Below, one piece after another: positions 8,836-18,986 of a stretch of DNA of 64,000 nucleotides (positions are counted from its first letter, which is position 1; each line of letters starts with the position of its first letter). The stretch lies in contig JBPESP010000003.1 of assembly GCA_051710585.1 (NCBI GenBank), positions 186,001 to 250,000 of the forward strand. The letters run 5' to 3'. The stretch is from JBPESP01 sp051710585 (lineage in GTDB: Bacteria > Pseudomonadota > Gammaproteobacteria > Enterobacterales > Enterobacteriaceae). The notes under the pieces are model-generated. The model was not told the DNA's origin. It made no database searches and saw only the letters and a list, made by a program, of their open reading frames with translations. The position numbers and the translations under genes are program-made.

Positions 8836-10086
8836 TTATCCCCTCCCTTCGCGCATGGTATCATTACGCTGTGTATTAGCGCGTCGCTGATCCATAATCG
8901 TTTCGCTAGCGTTACTGCCTAGGGCGACAGGCGCCACCGTGGTACCACTAAAGCTACTGGTGGGTAGGCGTCGAAAATTAATAGCATCGCTGCCAGGGTG
9001 AGATTTGGTATTCTCGGCCGGCGGCGCGCTGCGTAACATTTGATCAAGCGGCAGTACCATCAGATTATTGCTGCCCTTGTGATTGACTAGAATTTTTCGA
9101 GTATTGTTTAGTACGCGCTCCATAGCATCAATATATAGACGCTCACGAGTAATTTCTGGCGCCGCTTTATATTCCGGTAAAACTTTAACGAATCGCTGTA
9201 CTTCTCCTTGCGCTTCCAGCACCGTGCGAGCTTTATATGCGCGTCCTTCTTCCAAGATACGCTGCGCTTGGCCATTAGCGCGCGGCTGTACTTCGTTGGA
9301 GTATGCTTCGGCTTCACGGATATATTGCTGTTCATTTTCCCGAGCGGCGATAGCATCATCAAACGCCGCCTTCACCTCTTCTGGTGGCCGAGCGGCCTGG
9401 AAGTTAACATCCAGTAGACTAATACCCATGTTATAAGGCTGAATAGTTTCTTCCAGCACGCGCCGGGTGTCGCTGCGTACTACAGTGCGACCTTCAGTCA
9501 AAATGCGATCCATTGTGTATTTACCGATAACGCCACGTAGGGCGCTATCGGTAGCCTGACGTAGACTATCATCAGCATTAATTACACTGAACAGGTAATG
9601 CTCAGGGTCAGTTACGCGATATTGCACGTTCATTTCCACGCGCACAACATTTTCATCGGAGGTCAGCATTACACCGGACGCCGCTAGCTCTCGTACTGAC
9701 TCTACATTAACTGCAGTCAGGGTGTCGATGAAGGTTGGTTTCCAATTCAGGCCGGGCTGAACTAGGTGATCAAATTTACCGAAACGTAACACCACGCCGC
9801 GTTCTGCTTCCTTGATTGTATAGAAGCCGCTACTCACCCAAATGACCACGATAGCCGCCATAACCAGACTGATATAATGACTGTTTCTACGCAGCTCTCC
9901 GGGGGCAATGCCTTTATTGCCGAACCCGCTCAGCTTGCGGTTAAGTTTACGGAAGATATCATCTAGATCGAGAAACCCTTGTTCACGACTGCCTTTATTA
10001 TTTCCGCTAGAGTTGCCGGTATTATTATTCCTACCCCCCCACGGGTCGCGGTCATGTCCGTGATTACCGGGCTGATTCCACGCCAT
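8836..10086 (-). CDS. hflK: FtsH modulator HflK
   Basis: Partner of HflC in the HflKC complex that surrounds FtsH in the inner membrane. The 416-residue protein has a Gly/Asn-rich cytoplasmic N-terminus (residues 1-35), a single membrane segment (about 72-88, ISLVMAAIVVIWVSSGFY), an SPFH domain beginning EAERGVVLRFGKF and a C-terminal helical part with REAEAYSNEVQPRANGQA. Usual length. A run of seven C lies in the codons for the N-terminal Gly-rich part. In E. coli hflK follows hflX; here hflX is a relic, so hflKC must be reached by transcription from hfq or by its own promoter. Confidence 0.97.
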   Translation of the reverse strand: MAWNQPGNHGHDRDPWGGRNNNTGNSSGNNKGSREQGFLDLDDIFRKLNRKLSGFGNKGIAPGELRRNSHYISLVMAAIVVIWVSSGFYTIKEAERGVVLRFGKFDHLVQPGLNWKPTFIDTLTAVNVESVRELAASGVMLTSDENVVRVEMNVQYRVTDPEHYLFSVINADDSLRQATDSALRGVIGKYTMDRILTEGRTVVRSDTRRVLEETIQPYNMGISLLDVNFQAARPPEEVKAAFDDAIAARENEQQYIREAEAYSNEVQPRANGQAQRILEEGRAYKARTVLEAQGEVQRFVKVLPEYKAAPEITRERLYIDAMERVLNNTRKILVNHKGSNNLMVLPLDQMLRSAPPAENTKSHPGSDAINFRRLPTSSFSGTTVAPVALGSNASETIMDQRRANTQRNDTMREGRG

Positions 10087-10129
10087 GTTTATAGCTCCAT
10101 TTTGTTTTAATTAGTATTCTTCAGGCTTG

Positions 10130-11225
10130 AATTCCCAAAGGACAGTCAGAAAAAATAGTCTACCTACGCTATTTCCTGTTTATGTAACTGATATCAATTA
10201 ATAATTTGAAATCTTGCGGCCAACCCATACTGCCATCAAATCTATTTTATTCATCATTAAAAATGTTGGAATATCGTTTTCTCCAATTTCCATAATACCT
10301 GATTAATAGCATTAATATCATTCACTAATACGCGTGTTGGCGGGATTGGATATATAGCAGTCAAGATAGGCATCCGCGTCTCCTGTAGTGTTTGTTGCCT
10401 TAAATACCGTGGTTAAGTTGTGCCGCATCGCATAATGATAGATAAAACCTACCATATCTACCAAAACAGTATCCCCACATATTAACATTGATGCGCCTGA
10501 ATATCGGGTCTAGAGCCATTAATAACCAATCGGCCGCATAAATGCCGACTTGCTTATCTGATTAAATTAAGATAGATCTCGTAGTTTTACTATACCTTAT
10601 CAACAAGATGTTAAGCACAAATCATAGCAGGCACAGTATAGAAAGGCCCTGTGTTTAGGCTACTTCTCAACTTTCTCTAAACGGGAGAATTCTCTAGTTG
10701 GTTTAATTACGCAGCAGACACCGGTCAGTTTCAAGCTGGGTTTCCTCGACCGCGTAGCTACTAGATACCACCTTTGCCACTTAAAGTATGTCCAATTAAG
10801 CACCAGAAATGTAGCAATATAACGCGCAATTAAGCCAGCTCTACTATATACCTTATACCCTTAAGGGTACCGCATTTATGGGTAAAATATTTAGGATAAA
10901 CTCTGTCTAATCAATAACCAAACACTCGCAAAAGCGTTTAAAATTACACTCCTGAGTGGGGTTTGGTAAGGCATGATCAAACGAGAGTACAAATTTGCTA
11001 TTAGTTTTAACCACTTCCGCGAAATCTTCTGCTTTTCCCTCGTCGATAAATTTAAGATACAGTCGCCTTGCGACTGCTAGTAAGAATTAAGAGCAATACT
11101 CTACCTCCTGGCAAAAATACCAGGGATCAAAACTTCTGCGGTTCTTCTATATCTTTATCTTACAAAGAAAAGATGGACAAATATGACTTGTGTACCGGAC
11201 CGGAGTCATAACGATTAAAGAATCG
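10130..11225 (-). pseudogene. hflX: hflX relic (ribosome-splitting GTPase)
   Basis: Fragments in shifting frames on the minus strand match HflX in order: FFNRYDSGPV at the start (HflX MFDRYDAGEQ), then DKDIEE (DKDMEDL) after an in-frame stop, GDTVLVDMVGFIYH (GETVLADTVGFIRH, the G3 GTPase motif region), TVFKAT (AAFKATL), and IPTFLMMNKIDLM (IPTLLVMNKIDML, the NKxD G4 motif). Multiple frameshifts and stops; the P-loop region and the C-terminal part are not found. HflX rescues heat- or antibiotic-stalled ribosomes. Confidence 0.9.
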
Positions 11226-11317
11226 TATAACCTCTAATGCAGGCATATCGCAGCTATAATAGAGCCTTAGCTAAAGCAACACATAAAGAACCTGTAAATG
11301 CTTAACAAAGATTCACC

Positions 11318-11623
11318 TTATTCAGCGTCATTGCTTTCCAACTGTGTCAATTGTGAAGCAGGAGTGCTGCTATAGTGATAATGACTAGAACCGCCGCTTG
11401 TATTGCTATTGTAATGTGATACGGGTCGCGATGGTACAATAGTAGAGATGGCATGCTTGTAAACCATCTGGCTAACTGTGTTTTTTAACAAAATCACAAA
11501 CTGATCAAAAGACTCAATCTGGCCCTGTAATTTAATGCCATTCACTAAATAAATAGAAACAGGAATACGTTCCCGACGCAATACGTTCAAGAACGGATCT
11601 TGTAAAGATTGCCCTTTAGCCAT
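11318..11623 (-). CDS. hfq: RNA chaperone Hfq
   Basis: Hexameric Sm-like protein that anneals small RNAs to mRNAs and influences RNA stability. The 101-residue product starts MAKGQSLQDPFLNVLRRERI and has the Sm1 core (SIYLVNGIKLQGQIESFDQF) and the Sm2 motif with the YKHAIST signature, both intact, followed by a Ser/His/Asn-rich disordered tail with an acidic tip (LESNDAE). Length and layout match E. coli Hfq (102). It lies 111 bases after miaA, the usual miaA-hfq order. Confidence 0.98.
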   Translation of the reverse strand: MAKGQSLQDPFLNVLRRERIPVSIYLVNGIKLQGQIESFDQFVILLKNTVSQMVYKHAISTIVPSRPVSHYNSNTSGGSSHYHYSSTPASQLTQLESNDAE

Positions 11624-11734
11624 TCTATCTTTTCCTTATATACCTGTCACTTGTAACAAGAACCATGTAGCTCTAAATAAAATAATTGTTGTAAAAATAT
11701 ATTTTCTACTATTAATTATAGGCAATCACAAAAC

Positions 11735-12682
11735 CTATGCATTAATAACCTGTAATACTCTGCTGAGAGCAGAGATAGGCTTATCACTATCCAACCAACA
11801 AACATCATGCCACTTACGTAACCAAGTCATCTGGCGCTTGGAAAGCTGTCGCGTTGCACAAATCCCGCGAAACACCATGTCATCATAATCTATTCTATCT
11901 TCCAGATATAACCACATCTGGCGGTAACCAACGCAACGAATAGATGGCATTTCCCTATGAAGATCACCTCTGGCAAAAAGCATACTTACCTCATACTCAA
12001 AACCAGCGTCCAACATTTTATGAAAGCGCTCCGTAATACGCTGATGCAGAAAAACACGGTTAAGTGGTGCAATGGCGAATTGATATACCCGATACTGACA
12101 AGTTAGCGCTTCACCGGATATTTTTGTCAGTTCTGTTATAGTGTTACCTGAAATAAAAAAAACTTCCAGTGCCCGCGATAGTCTCTGCGAATCATTAGGA
12201 TGAATACGATTTGCTGCAATCGGATCAATCTTTTGTAATTCCCGGTGCAACAGCTGCCATCCCAACATTTCCGCTTCGCGGGAAATATACGCGCGCACTT
12301 CAGGATCTGTCGCAGGTAAGGGAGATAATCCCTCCAGTAATACCTTGAAGTAGAGCATAGTTCCACCCACCAACAACGGTATACGACCAATCTCGGTAAT
12401 CTTTGCCATTTCCTTAAGCGCATCACGGCAGAAATCCGCCGCTGAATAAGCCTCCGCCGGATCACGGATATCTATGAGGCGATGTGGCGCTCGCGCTAAT
12501 TCGTCGGCCCTGGGCTTTGCCGTGCCGATATCCATACCACGATGGATCAACGCGGAATCGACGCTAATAATCTCTACCGGTAGATGTTGATGCAACGCCA
12601 TTGCCAGCGCGGTTTTTCCGGAGGCGGTTGGCCCCATAAGAAAAATAGCCTGAGGACGACGTGGGGATATTTGTTCAGTCAT
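11735..12682 (-). CDS. miaA: tRNA dimethylallyltransferase MiaA
   Basis: Transfers a dimethylallyl group to N6 of A37 in tRNAs reading UNN codons, the first step of ms2i6A synthesis, which supports reading-frame accuracy. The 315-residue protein shows the P-loop GPTASGKTALA (17-27), the SVDSALIHRGMDIGTAKP block, and LVGGTMLYFKVLLEGLS, all diagnostic. Length matches E. coli (316). It heads the surviving miaA-hfq pair; the upstream mutL, which normally contributes to the same superoperon, is a relic. Confidence 0.97.
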   Translation of the reverse strand: MTEQISPRRPQAIFLMGPTASGKTALAMALHQHLPVEIISVDSALIHRGMDIGTAKPRADELARAPHRLIDIRDPAEAYSAADFCRDALKEMAKITEIGRIPLLVGGTMLYFKVLLEGLSPLPATDPEVRAYISREAEMLGWQLLHRELQKIDPIAANRIHPNDSQRLSRALEVFFISGNTITELTKISGEALTCQYRVYQFAIAPLNRVFLHQRITERFHKMLDAGFEYEVSMLFARGDLHREMPSIRCVGYRQMWLYLEDRIDYDDMVFRGICATRQLSKRQMTWLRKWHDVCWLDSDKPISALSRVLQVINA

Positions 12683-12835
12683 GGTTCATGGCTTTAATAA
12701 CGGCCTCAAAGTTCAATTTTATCATAAGCCCATTTGGCGGATTTTTCACCCACTGCGAACAAAGCCGCCAAACCTCGGAAAATAATTACATTGCCAAGAA
12801 ACAGCTCCAGGCGACCGATTTATGCTTTAACCAGC

Positions 12836-12844
12836 GGGGGGGGG
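12836..12844 (+). repeat. poly-G tract (9 G)
   Basis: Nine consecutive G in the space between the start of miaA and the end of the mutL relic. Such runs are slippage-prone, particularly without mismatch repair. Confidence 0.9.
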
Positions 12845-12862
12845 TAAAAGCCAAACCGCAAC

Positions 12863-14530
12863 CTAGTGATGTGTTACTAATGTTTTAATTTCGAGATAGC
12901 CTAACAGGTCTGGAATCAAGTTTTGTAATTTTTTAATATAATGGGTAAAAGTACCAGATTCAGAATTACCTGATGAACATGCGCTTGTAGTCAAATACCC
13001 ATTTCCTGGAGCAATGGCTGGCTGGCATTTGATTGCCACAACTTTTGTATATCGCATAGCGTTATACGCATCGGAATTAGCAGCTTCTGAGTGCGCAACC
13101 TCTCGCTCTCTGACATCAGTTAGCGCTCGGTCAGGCAGCGTTTTCAACAACCAGTAGAGAGAACAGCGCCAGATTGCCTGCCTATTCCACCAGTGCGTAA
13201 CAAGGTGGCACAAAAATCAAGACCTGCCCGAACATATACAGATTTCCGACGACACTATCTTCAACACTGACATGTATTATGCTGCTGTGAGCGCCGACGA
13301 GCGAGCGATAATCCTCGGTACTGGCTCGAAAAGGGTTTACGCCGCTATCCCATTTAACGAACGCGGCGCTGGCAGCCGCCAAAATCCACTGCCTATTAGC
13401 GGGATTTTCTGGCAAGAGTGATAATATTTTACTATCAATCAGGGCTGCTGCGCCTATGGTAGATCGGCCTTACTAACAAGCAACGTAAAATGATTACGAC
13501 TGGATGCCTGACGATTTTCCAGTATGTGTAGGTCTCTCCTTTTCCCTCCCCATACCAGAAATCATACTTTTCTGCAGAATAACTATTACCGCCTGATAAA
13601 TAAAATCATGCATCAGTCGCGCCTAATGAAAACGTACTTCGTGTTTGGCAGCATGGGTATTAATATCAACATAATGAGGCTCTAAATAAAGAAACAGCAC
13701 GAAAGCAGACTGATGTGTCCCCCGTCAGCTGTTCCTAATATACCTTCCGGATGGCGTTCTTGATTAATTTATCGCGCATCATGCGACAATTTACATAGCT
13801 GTATCGCATATCAGGCAAGTTCCCCGCTTGACGGATCCACCACCTAATCGTAGATACCCAAATCGCCATTCTGGCAAGAAACACTTAAGAAGGGGGTTTT
13901 GACGAAAGTCTGGTCGCATAGCATACGCAACCTGCACAGATGCTGGCTATACGCTCGCTAACCACTTGATATTAGTGAAATGTTTTGTCGCTGTGCTGTA
14001 AATAAACGTCACAGTAAATCATGCCAACACAATACGACGGATAACTTCATTAATATGGATAAATTCAGTCTTTTCGGTATGCATAAACTTGCATTACCAG
14101 GCGTATTATAAAATAGACTCAGCACCTCCACCGTCGTCCCCACTAGATTGGCGGGAGGTTGCAGTATAGCCGTTAAATCACAAACCTCAGAGTAGGCTCG
14201 CCAAGCCTCACATCGCGCAACGCTACGCAAGGTTAGGTCAGACGCGCCACGATACTAACGCTACTAGAGTTAGCGCTTCACCCAAAACCCATACTGTTAA
14301 TGATTTAGAAGTCATCTAAGCTGGTAATTTTGCTGGTTGCGTGGCGGCCAGTGCTAATACTAACTCATCTTTATCGATACCACTACCGTATCCTGGTGTT
14401 TAGCACCACCGCCTTCGATATCGATTTCAATACACGTACCTCGACATCGAAACTATTTTTGAGCAGTTCCTTTACTACCATCGTAGAATGTTCCACTACT
14501 TTACTGCCAGTGATTTAGTTGGAAAATTAT
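12863..14530 (-). pseudogene. mutL: mutL relic (DNA mismatch repair)
   Basis: The whole length of MutL can be followed in broken frames. From the 5' end: VVKELLKNSFD (MutL VVKELVENSLDAGA, the ATPase Asn motif), AWRAYSEVCDL...VGTTVEVLSLFYNTPGN (AWQAYAEGRDM...VGTTLEVLDLFYNTPARR), then GQVLIFVPPCYALVE (GRVLTIVHSDCALLE) and LQNLIPDLLGYLE (LQILIPELIGYLA) near the 3' end. At least three frameshifts and several stops separate them, so the gene is dead but not yet eroded away. It sits between amiB and miaA as in E. coli. Its loss implies no functional MutHLS repair unless another copy exists. Confidence 0.95.
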
Positions 14531-14576
14531 GGCGGTATAATATTTTATTGAGATAAAAATTGGGTTCCCCCTGGCC

Positions 14577-16175
14577 TTAAACAGACGGGATAGTCAACGT
14601 GTTCCCTAGTATGACGTTATTTGACCTCATATTATTAGCGCGCTTTATAGAACCAGTAGACACTCCATAGTGTTCTGCAATGGTATTCAATGTATCGCCA
14701 CGCACGACCCGATGACGACGAGGTGCAGCGGCTGCGGATAAGGATGCGGCCTGAATACTGCTGCCGGCGGGAATACGAAGGCGCTGTCCTACCAAGATAT
14801 TATCTTTTTTTAGTGTGTTAAGCATTCGAATTGACGCTATGCTGACACCGTACTGACAAGCGATGGAAGACAACGTCTCGCCACGTTTGACGATATAACA
14901 ACCGGCAGTGGAATTCACACCCTGAGAGGGATTTTCAAGCTGTTGGCTAGTTTGCAATGGATGTGCCAAGAAATAGGCACGTAAGCCAAGATATAAGGCA
15001 TTTGCGATCTTGTTCTGGTATCCCCTGGTGCTGAGGAGCTGTTCCTCCCGGCTATTACTGATGAAACCGGTTTCCACTAACAACGATGGAATATCAGGCG
15101 AGCGTAGGACGCCGAGGCTAGCGTGTTCTGGGTGGCCCTTATGCAGCGCACTTACCCGCTGTAGTTGCTCCAGCACCTTTATTGCGATGTCATATCCCAC
15201 ACGCTGCGAATGCCTAAACTGGAGATCCAGCACTGCCTGACTAAGATAAGGATCTAACTGATTGTTAGAAAGCAAATCGCCAGCGCCACCTAGTAGCTCC
15301 GACTGTTTCTCATGCTGCTCCAGCCAATTTGCCATTTCACTGTTAGCACGCTGGCTGGATAGCACCCATACTGATGCTCCGCTGGCATTGCGATTAGATG
15401 TGGCATCAGCGTGAATGGAGATTAGTACACTGGCGCCTTTTTTACGTGCGATATCAGAGCGGCCCATCACCGAAATAAAGTGATCAGCATTACGGGTCAA
15501 TACCGGCTTAAACATGGGATCTAGGTCAAGTAACGTCTTTAGTGTGCAAGCGATAGCAATGGTGACATTCTTCTCGTGTAGGCCATTGGAACCCGTCGCC
15601 CCTGGATCCTGACCGCCGTGGCCGGCGTCGATGGCTACCACTACTGGTTTGGTAGCCGCTAAAAACCTACCGAGCGGTCTTGGTGTCAATGCCGGTGCCT
15701 CCACCGTGGCAGACCTCTCTATTACCCTCACCCGGTTAGTAAACGGATTTTTTACCACTTTCGACAACAGCGACGTATTTAAAACAGCCTCAGCAACGCG
15801 AATCCGTGAAATAGGTGCGACAGCAGTCGACTTTTGGCTATTTATGGTTAAAATTACTTTGTAACGTCCGCAGCCCTGCTGTATTGTTCCCTGTGCGTGA
15901 GATTTTCGGGTCCGATTGATAAGTAGACGCAAATTCTGCTTATCAATCGGAATACTAGTGCAAATGCGCTTAATGATATTCTCGCTGTTAAACTCTAAAA
16001 GCAATCTTCCTTGGAGCGAGGCGCTCTGGCAGATATTAACTCCCCCCCGCTTAAAATTATGCAAAGAGAAAAAAGTATATATCGGCTTTTGGATGAACCC
16101 CCCCAGTGTTGTCGCCGCTGCTTGCCCCATCATCAAACATACCACCAACAAAAGCATTATCCTGAACTTCAGCAT
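14577..16175 (-). CDS. amiB: N-acetylmuramoyl-L-alanine amidase AmiB
   Basis: Periplasmic zinc amidase that cuts the septal peptidoglycan to separate daughter cells, activated by EnvC. The 532-residue protein has a signal peptide (about 1-21, ending GQAAA), an AMIN domain (about 35-135), an Amidase_3 domain (about 177-405) with the zinc ligands H186, E201 and H255 and the catalytic E368, and two C-terminal LysM domains (427-468 and 488-530) that bind peptidoglycan. It is longer than E. coli AmiB (445). Its start codon overlaps the end of tsaE at base 16175, so the two are translationally coupled. Confidence 0.96.
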   Translation of the reverse strand: MLKFRIMLLLVVCLMMGQAAATTLGGFIQKPIYTFFSLHNFKRGGVNICQSASLQGRLLLEFNSENIIKRICTSIPIDKQNLRLLINRTRKSHAQGTIQQGCGRYKVILTINSQKSTAVAPISRIRVAEAVLNTSLLSKVVKNPFTNRVRVIERSATVEAPALTPRPLGRFLAATKPVVVAIDAGHGGQDPGATGSNGLHEKNVTIAIACTLKTLLDLDPMFKPVLTRNADHFISVMGRSDIARKKGASVLISIHADATSNRNASGASVWVLSSQRANSEMANWLEQHEKQSELLGGAGDLLSNNQLDPYLSQAVLDLQFRHSQRVGYDIAIKVLEQLQRVSALHKGHPEHASLGVLRSPDIPSLLVETGFISNSREEQLLSTRGYQNKIANALYLGLRAYFLAHPLQTSQQLENPSQGVNSTAGCYIVKRGETLSSIACQYGVSIASIRMLNTLKKDNILVGQRLRIPAGSSIQAASLSAAAAPRRHRVVRGDTLNTIAEHYGVSTGSIKRANNMRSNNVILGNTLTIPSV

Positions 16176-16654
16176 TATGAAGACGTTCCTTTTAGCTGCG
16201 CTAAGCTAGCTAACAGCTGCTTTCCGCAGGTGCTTAGTGCTTGCATCTGCGCTTGCCGGCCTTTACCATAATACTGCAATGTCAGCGTGATATCTGCCAC
16301 TGGAAAAACACCTTCTCCGCATTGTGGCCACTCCACTAAATACAGAGCGGTTTTATCGAAAAAATCTCGTACTCCAATAAACTCAAGCTCCTTCGGATTT
16401 GCCAGGCGATAAAGGTCAAAATGATAGACCGTCCAGTGCGGTAACGCGTAAGACTCAACCAGGGTATAGGTCGGACTTTTCACATTGCCAGCGTTCCCCA
16501 ATGCACGTAGAAAACCACGGCAAAATGTAGTTTTGCCTGCGCCTAGATCGCCATAAAGGTAAATTATGCAGGCTTGCTGACACGTGGCAGCAACTGCAGC
16601 ACCCAGCGTAACGGTAGCCGTTTCATCTGGCAGGGATATTACATATTTTTCCAT
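16175..16654 (-). CDS. tsaE: tRNA threonylcarbamoyladenosine synthesis ATPase TsaE
   Basis: Small P-loop ATPase that works with TsaB and TsaD to install t6A at position 37 of ANN-decoding tRNAs; essential in most bacteria. The 159-residue product has the Walker A motif GDLGAGKTT (35-43), the KSPTYTLVESY switch segment and YHFDLYRL, then LVEWPQCGEG, all typical. Slightly longer than E. coli TsaE (153) at the C-terminus. It is the upstream partner of amiB; nnr, which precedes it in E. coli, is a relic. Confidence 0.96.
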   Translation of the reverse strand: MEKYVISLPDETATVTLGAAVAATCQQACIIYLYGDLGAGKTTFCRGFLRALGNAGNVKSPTYTLVESYALPHWTVYHFDLYRLANPKELEFIGVRDFFDKTALYLVEWPQCGEGVFPVADITLTLQYYGKGRQAQMQALSTCGKQLLASLAQLKGTSS

Positions 16655-16679
16655 CTCTGATTTCTATTCGGTAAGTTCA

Positions 16680-17720
16680 TAATTAACAAACAAATAGATA
16701 CAATACCAACAGCAAATCTATAGCTAACCAATAACTGCTTGAGCTTTTCCGCGACAAAATATGGTCAGCGGAAAAGCTATGACTACGCAGTTAGCACTGG
16801 CTGCATTATACAATGATAACCTTTGCGCGAGCAGACCTGACGATGATACCAGAGAAAAATCCAACTCCATCTTCAACCTGAAGCAATGCCCGCATTCCCG
16901 ATATTGGCGACAGCACTATTCTTTTCAAGCAAATAGATGTACAAAAGCACATTTGAGCACTTCAAGATGACGCTATTATAGCGTCGCACCAGTTTGCGCA
17001 TGCTAGAGATATGTAACTGGTCACATTCAATATCACTAATGAATCTCTGAATCCCCGCCAACCATCCATCCATAGGCGGCGTTCTCACTTCTATATAACC
17101 AAAGATCGCTGAGAGCACAACTAGCTTGGCTTGCTAGCAGTGGTATTTACTATTTTAAGTTATTCACTCAAACTAAATCGTCATAATGCAGTTAATCGGT
17201 CACGCTGCGTAATTTACCGTGAGCAACTCCACAGCTTTAGAACTATAAACGTAGCAGTGTAGGTATAGCGAATAATATCGCTCCTGCCGCCGCATCGCCT
17301 TAAGTCTTATGCCTACCAACGCATCAATGATCACCTCCACTTTCTAATGACATCATGCCTTTCCAAAATCCAAAACCATTCTGTACTGTAGACGGAGTGT
17401 CATAAACCAGATACAGATAATATATTGTCACGATTAGCCATATCTAATCCTTCAATATCTCAGAATTAGTTCAGTAAATTAAGCACTGACGGTAAGAACT
17501 GAATTTTTAGGAAGATCGGTTTTTACACACTGATCCTGCCACCTATAAGTCAGCGCTGCAAGCACAACTCGATAACCCAGCAGCAGAGCAAAATAGTCTG
17601 AATGATGTGCTAAACTTAGCTACGTGCTTAACTAAAAAATTGCTAACGGGTACCCCTGCTAATTATAGCGTACAGATGAACCAGATCTACTAACAAAGTC
17701 CCCTTTAGGTCAACGTTGAT
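16680..17720 (-). pseudogene. nnr: nnr relic (NAD(P)HX epimerase/dehydratase)
   Basis: Minus-strand fragments in several frames match Nnr (YjeF): VEVIIDALVGIRL (Nnr VDLIVDALLGTGL), IECDQLHISSMRKLVRRY (IESDRLHCAQRLVQRY), VANIGNAGIASG (GIIDAGNAGMASGG), then RLSLYNAASANCVVIA (KLSPYDAACAGCVAHG). The order and the position directly upstream of tsaE match E. coli. The reading frame is broken many times. The enzyme repairs hydrated NAD(P)H. Confidence 0.88.
16742..16778. repeat. 11-bp inverted repeat in nnr relic
   Basis: Arms 16742-16752 and 16768-16778 are exact reverse complements separated by 15 bases. It lies in the 3' part of the nnr relic, about 90 bases upstream of tsaE. Confidence 0.75.
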
Positions 17721-18940
17721 AATAAACCACTAGAATAAATTAGTGGTCGCTATGCGTTGGATTTTGATTATCACAAAATGATACGTAATTACCTAAAACA
17801 GCTGTATGAACAGATCCGCAACACTTGTAGTACGATAAATTTTACCTCTTTGTTTTTAACTCTCTACCGATCATAGAATCGGGCGCTGTAGTGTTTTAAT
17901 CACTATTAACAATCCTCTACCATCACTACCGTTGAGTTTTATACCATTAATGCACTTCGTTACATCTCTATATTCTGACGATCAGACTAGAAAGAAAAAA
18001 TTCCTTAGGCGCAGCGGCTGTTTCATAAATAACTATAATTATGGCTGCGGTGACTGCCAGTTTATCTATTCGTAAACCTACTTCTTATCGCTGACAGATA
18101 AGCTATATTTTACTCCTCACTCGGTATTGCACTCCCTAAAATATTGTAACTCTTTAAATTGGGATGAAGCGATATTTCTGTCTGTTACTGAATTAGCTAC
18201 GTGCGCTGGTAGCGCAATAATATTAGTATTACTCTGGGTAACGTCTCCCTCGCTCAGGAGCGGATATCATCCTGGCGCTGTAGCGCCAGTCTTGGGGAAG
18301 CTGGTGCTGCTGAATTGCATATATTTTTATTTGGAGAAAAAGATAGCGTCGTCACATAAGTAGATAACGCGTAAAAATATGGTTGTTTAAGAGCTATCGA
18401 GAAAGCTTAATACATCATATTTGATGAGCCTTTTCCTTAAGGAAACAATATCTTCTAGTAGTACCTAGCCGCTGTGCATAAAAAATCTTTTATCAATCAA
18501 TAATCACAAAAATAGCAATATTATATTTCATAATTAAATTTATATTTTTTAATTGTATATTGAAAAGAATTTTTTATCCACGTAATTAAAGCCAATAAAC
18601 AAAGTAAAACTATGGATAAGTCTGTTTAAGGATTGCAATAAAGAATACAAGATAGATGTCACTTTATCTTTTTTGAAAGATAAATTATTCACGAATTCTT
18701 CCACCTATTGCGGAAGGTGGAGTGGTGTAGGATTATCTTTCAAGCACTCAGCAGCGATAGCTATACGCCATTCATCTTAAAGACAACGAATCGTATTCGT
18801 CATTATACACATAAACTTAGCAAGCTTTTTTACCGGTGATATTCCTAAGATTCGCTTAATAAGCAAATACATAAAATTGACGGGGATTTTCATTAAATTA
18901 TATTTAATTACCATTATGCGTAAATTCAAACTCACTAACA

Positions 18941-18986
18941 AACGGTATAATAAAAAAAGCCTTTCAGTTTTTTTTATTATACCGTT
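18941..18986. repeat. 18-bp perfect inverted repeat, 10-nt loop
   Basis: Arms 18941-18958 and 18969-18986 are exact reverse complements; the inner end of each arm is a run of seven A or T. It would form a long hairpin in RNA or DNA. There is no gene next to it that it could terminate. Confidence 0.85.

Noticed and set aside
18127..18363. 78-codon open frame with a hydrophobic centre
   Set aside because: Could be a fragment of a membrane protein, but no homologous family is recognisable and neighbours are not coding.
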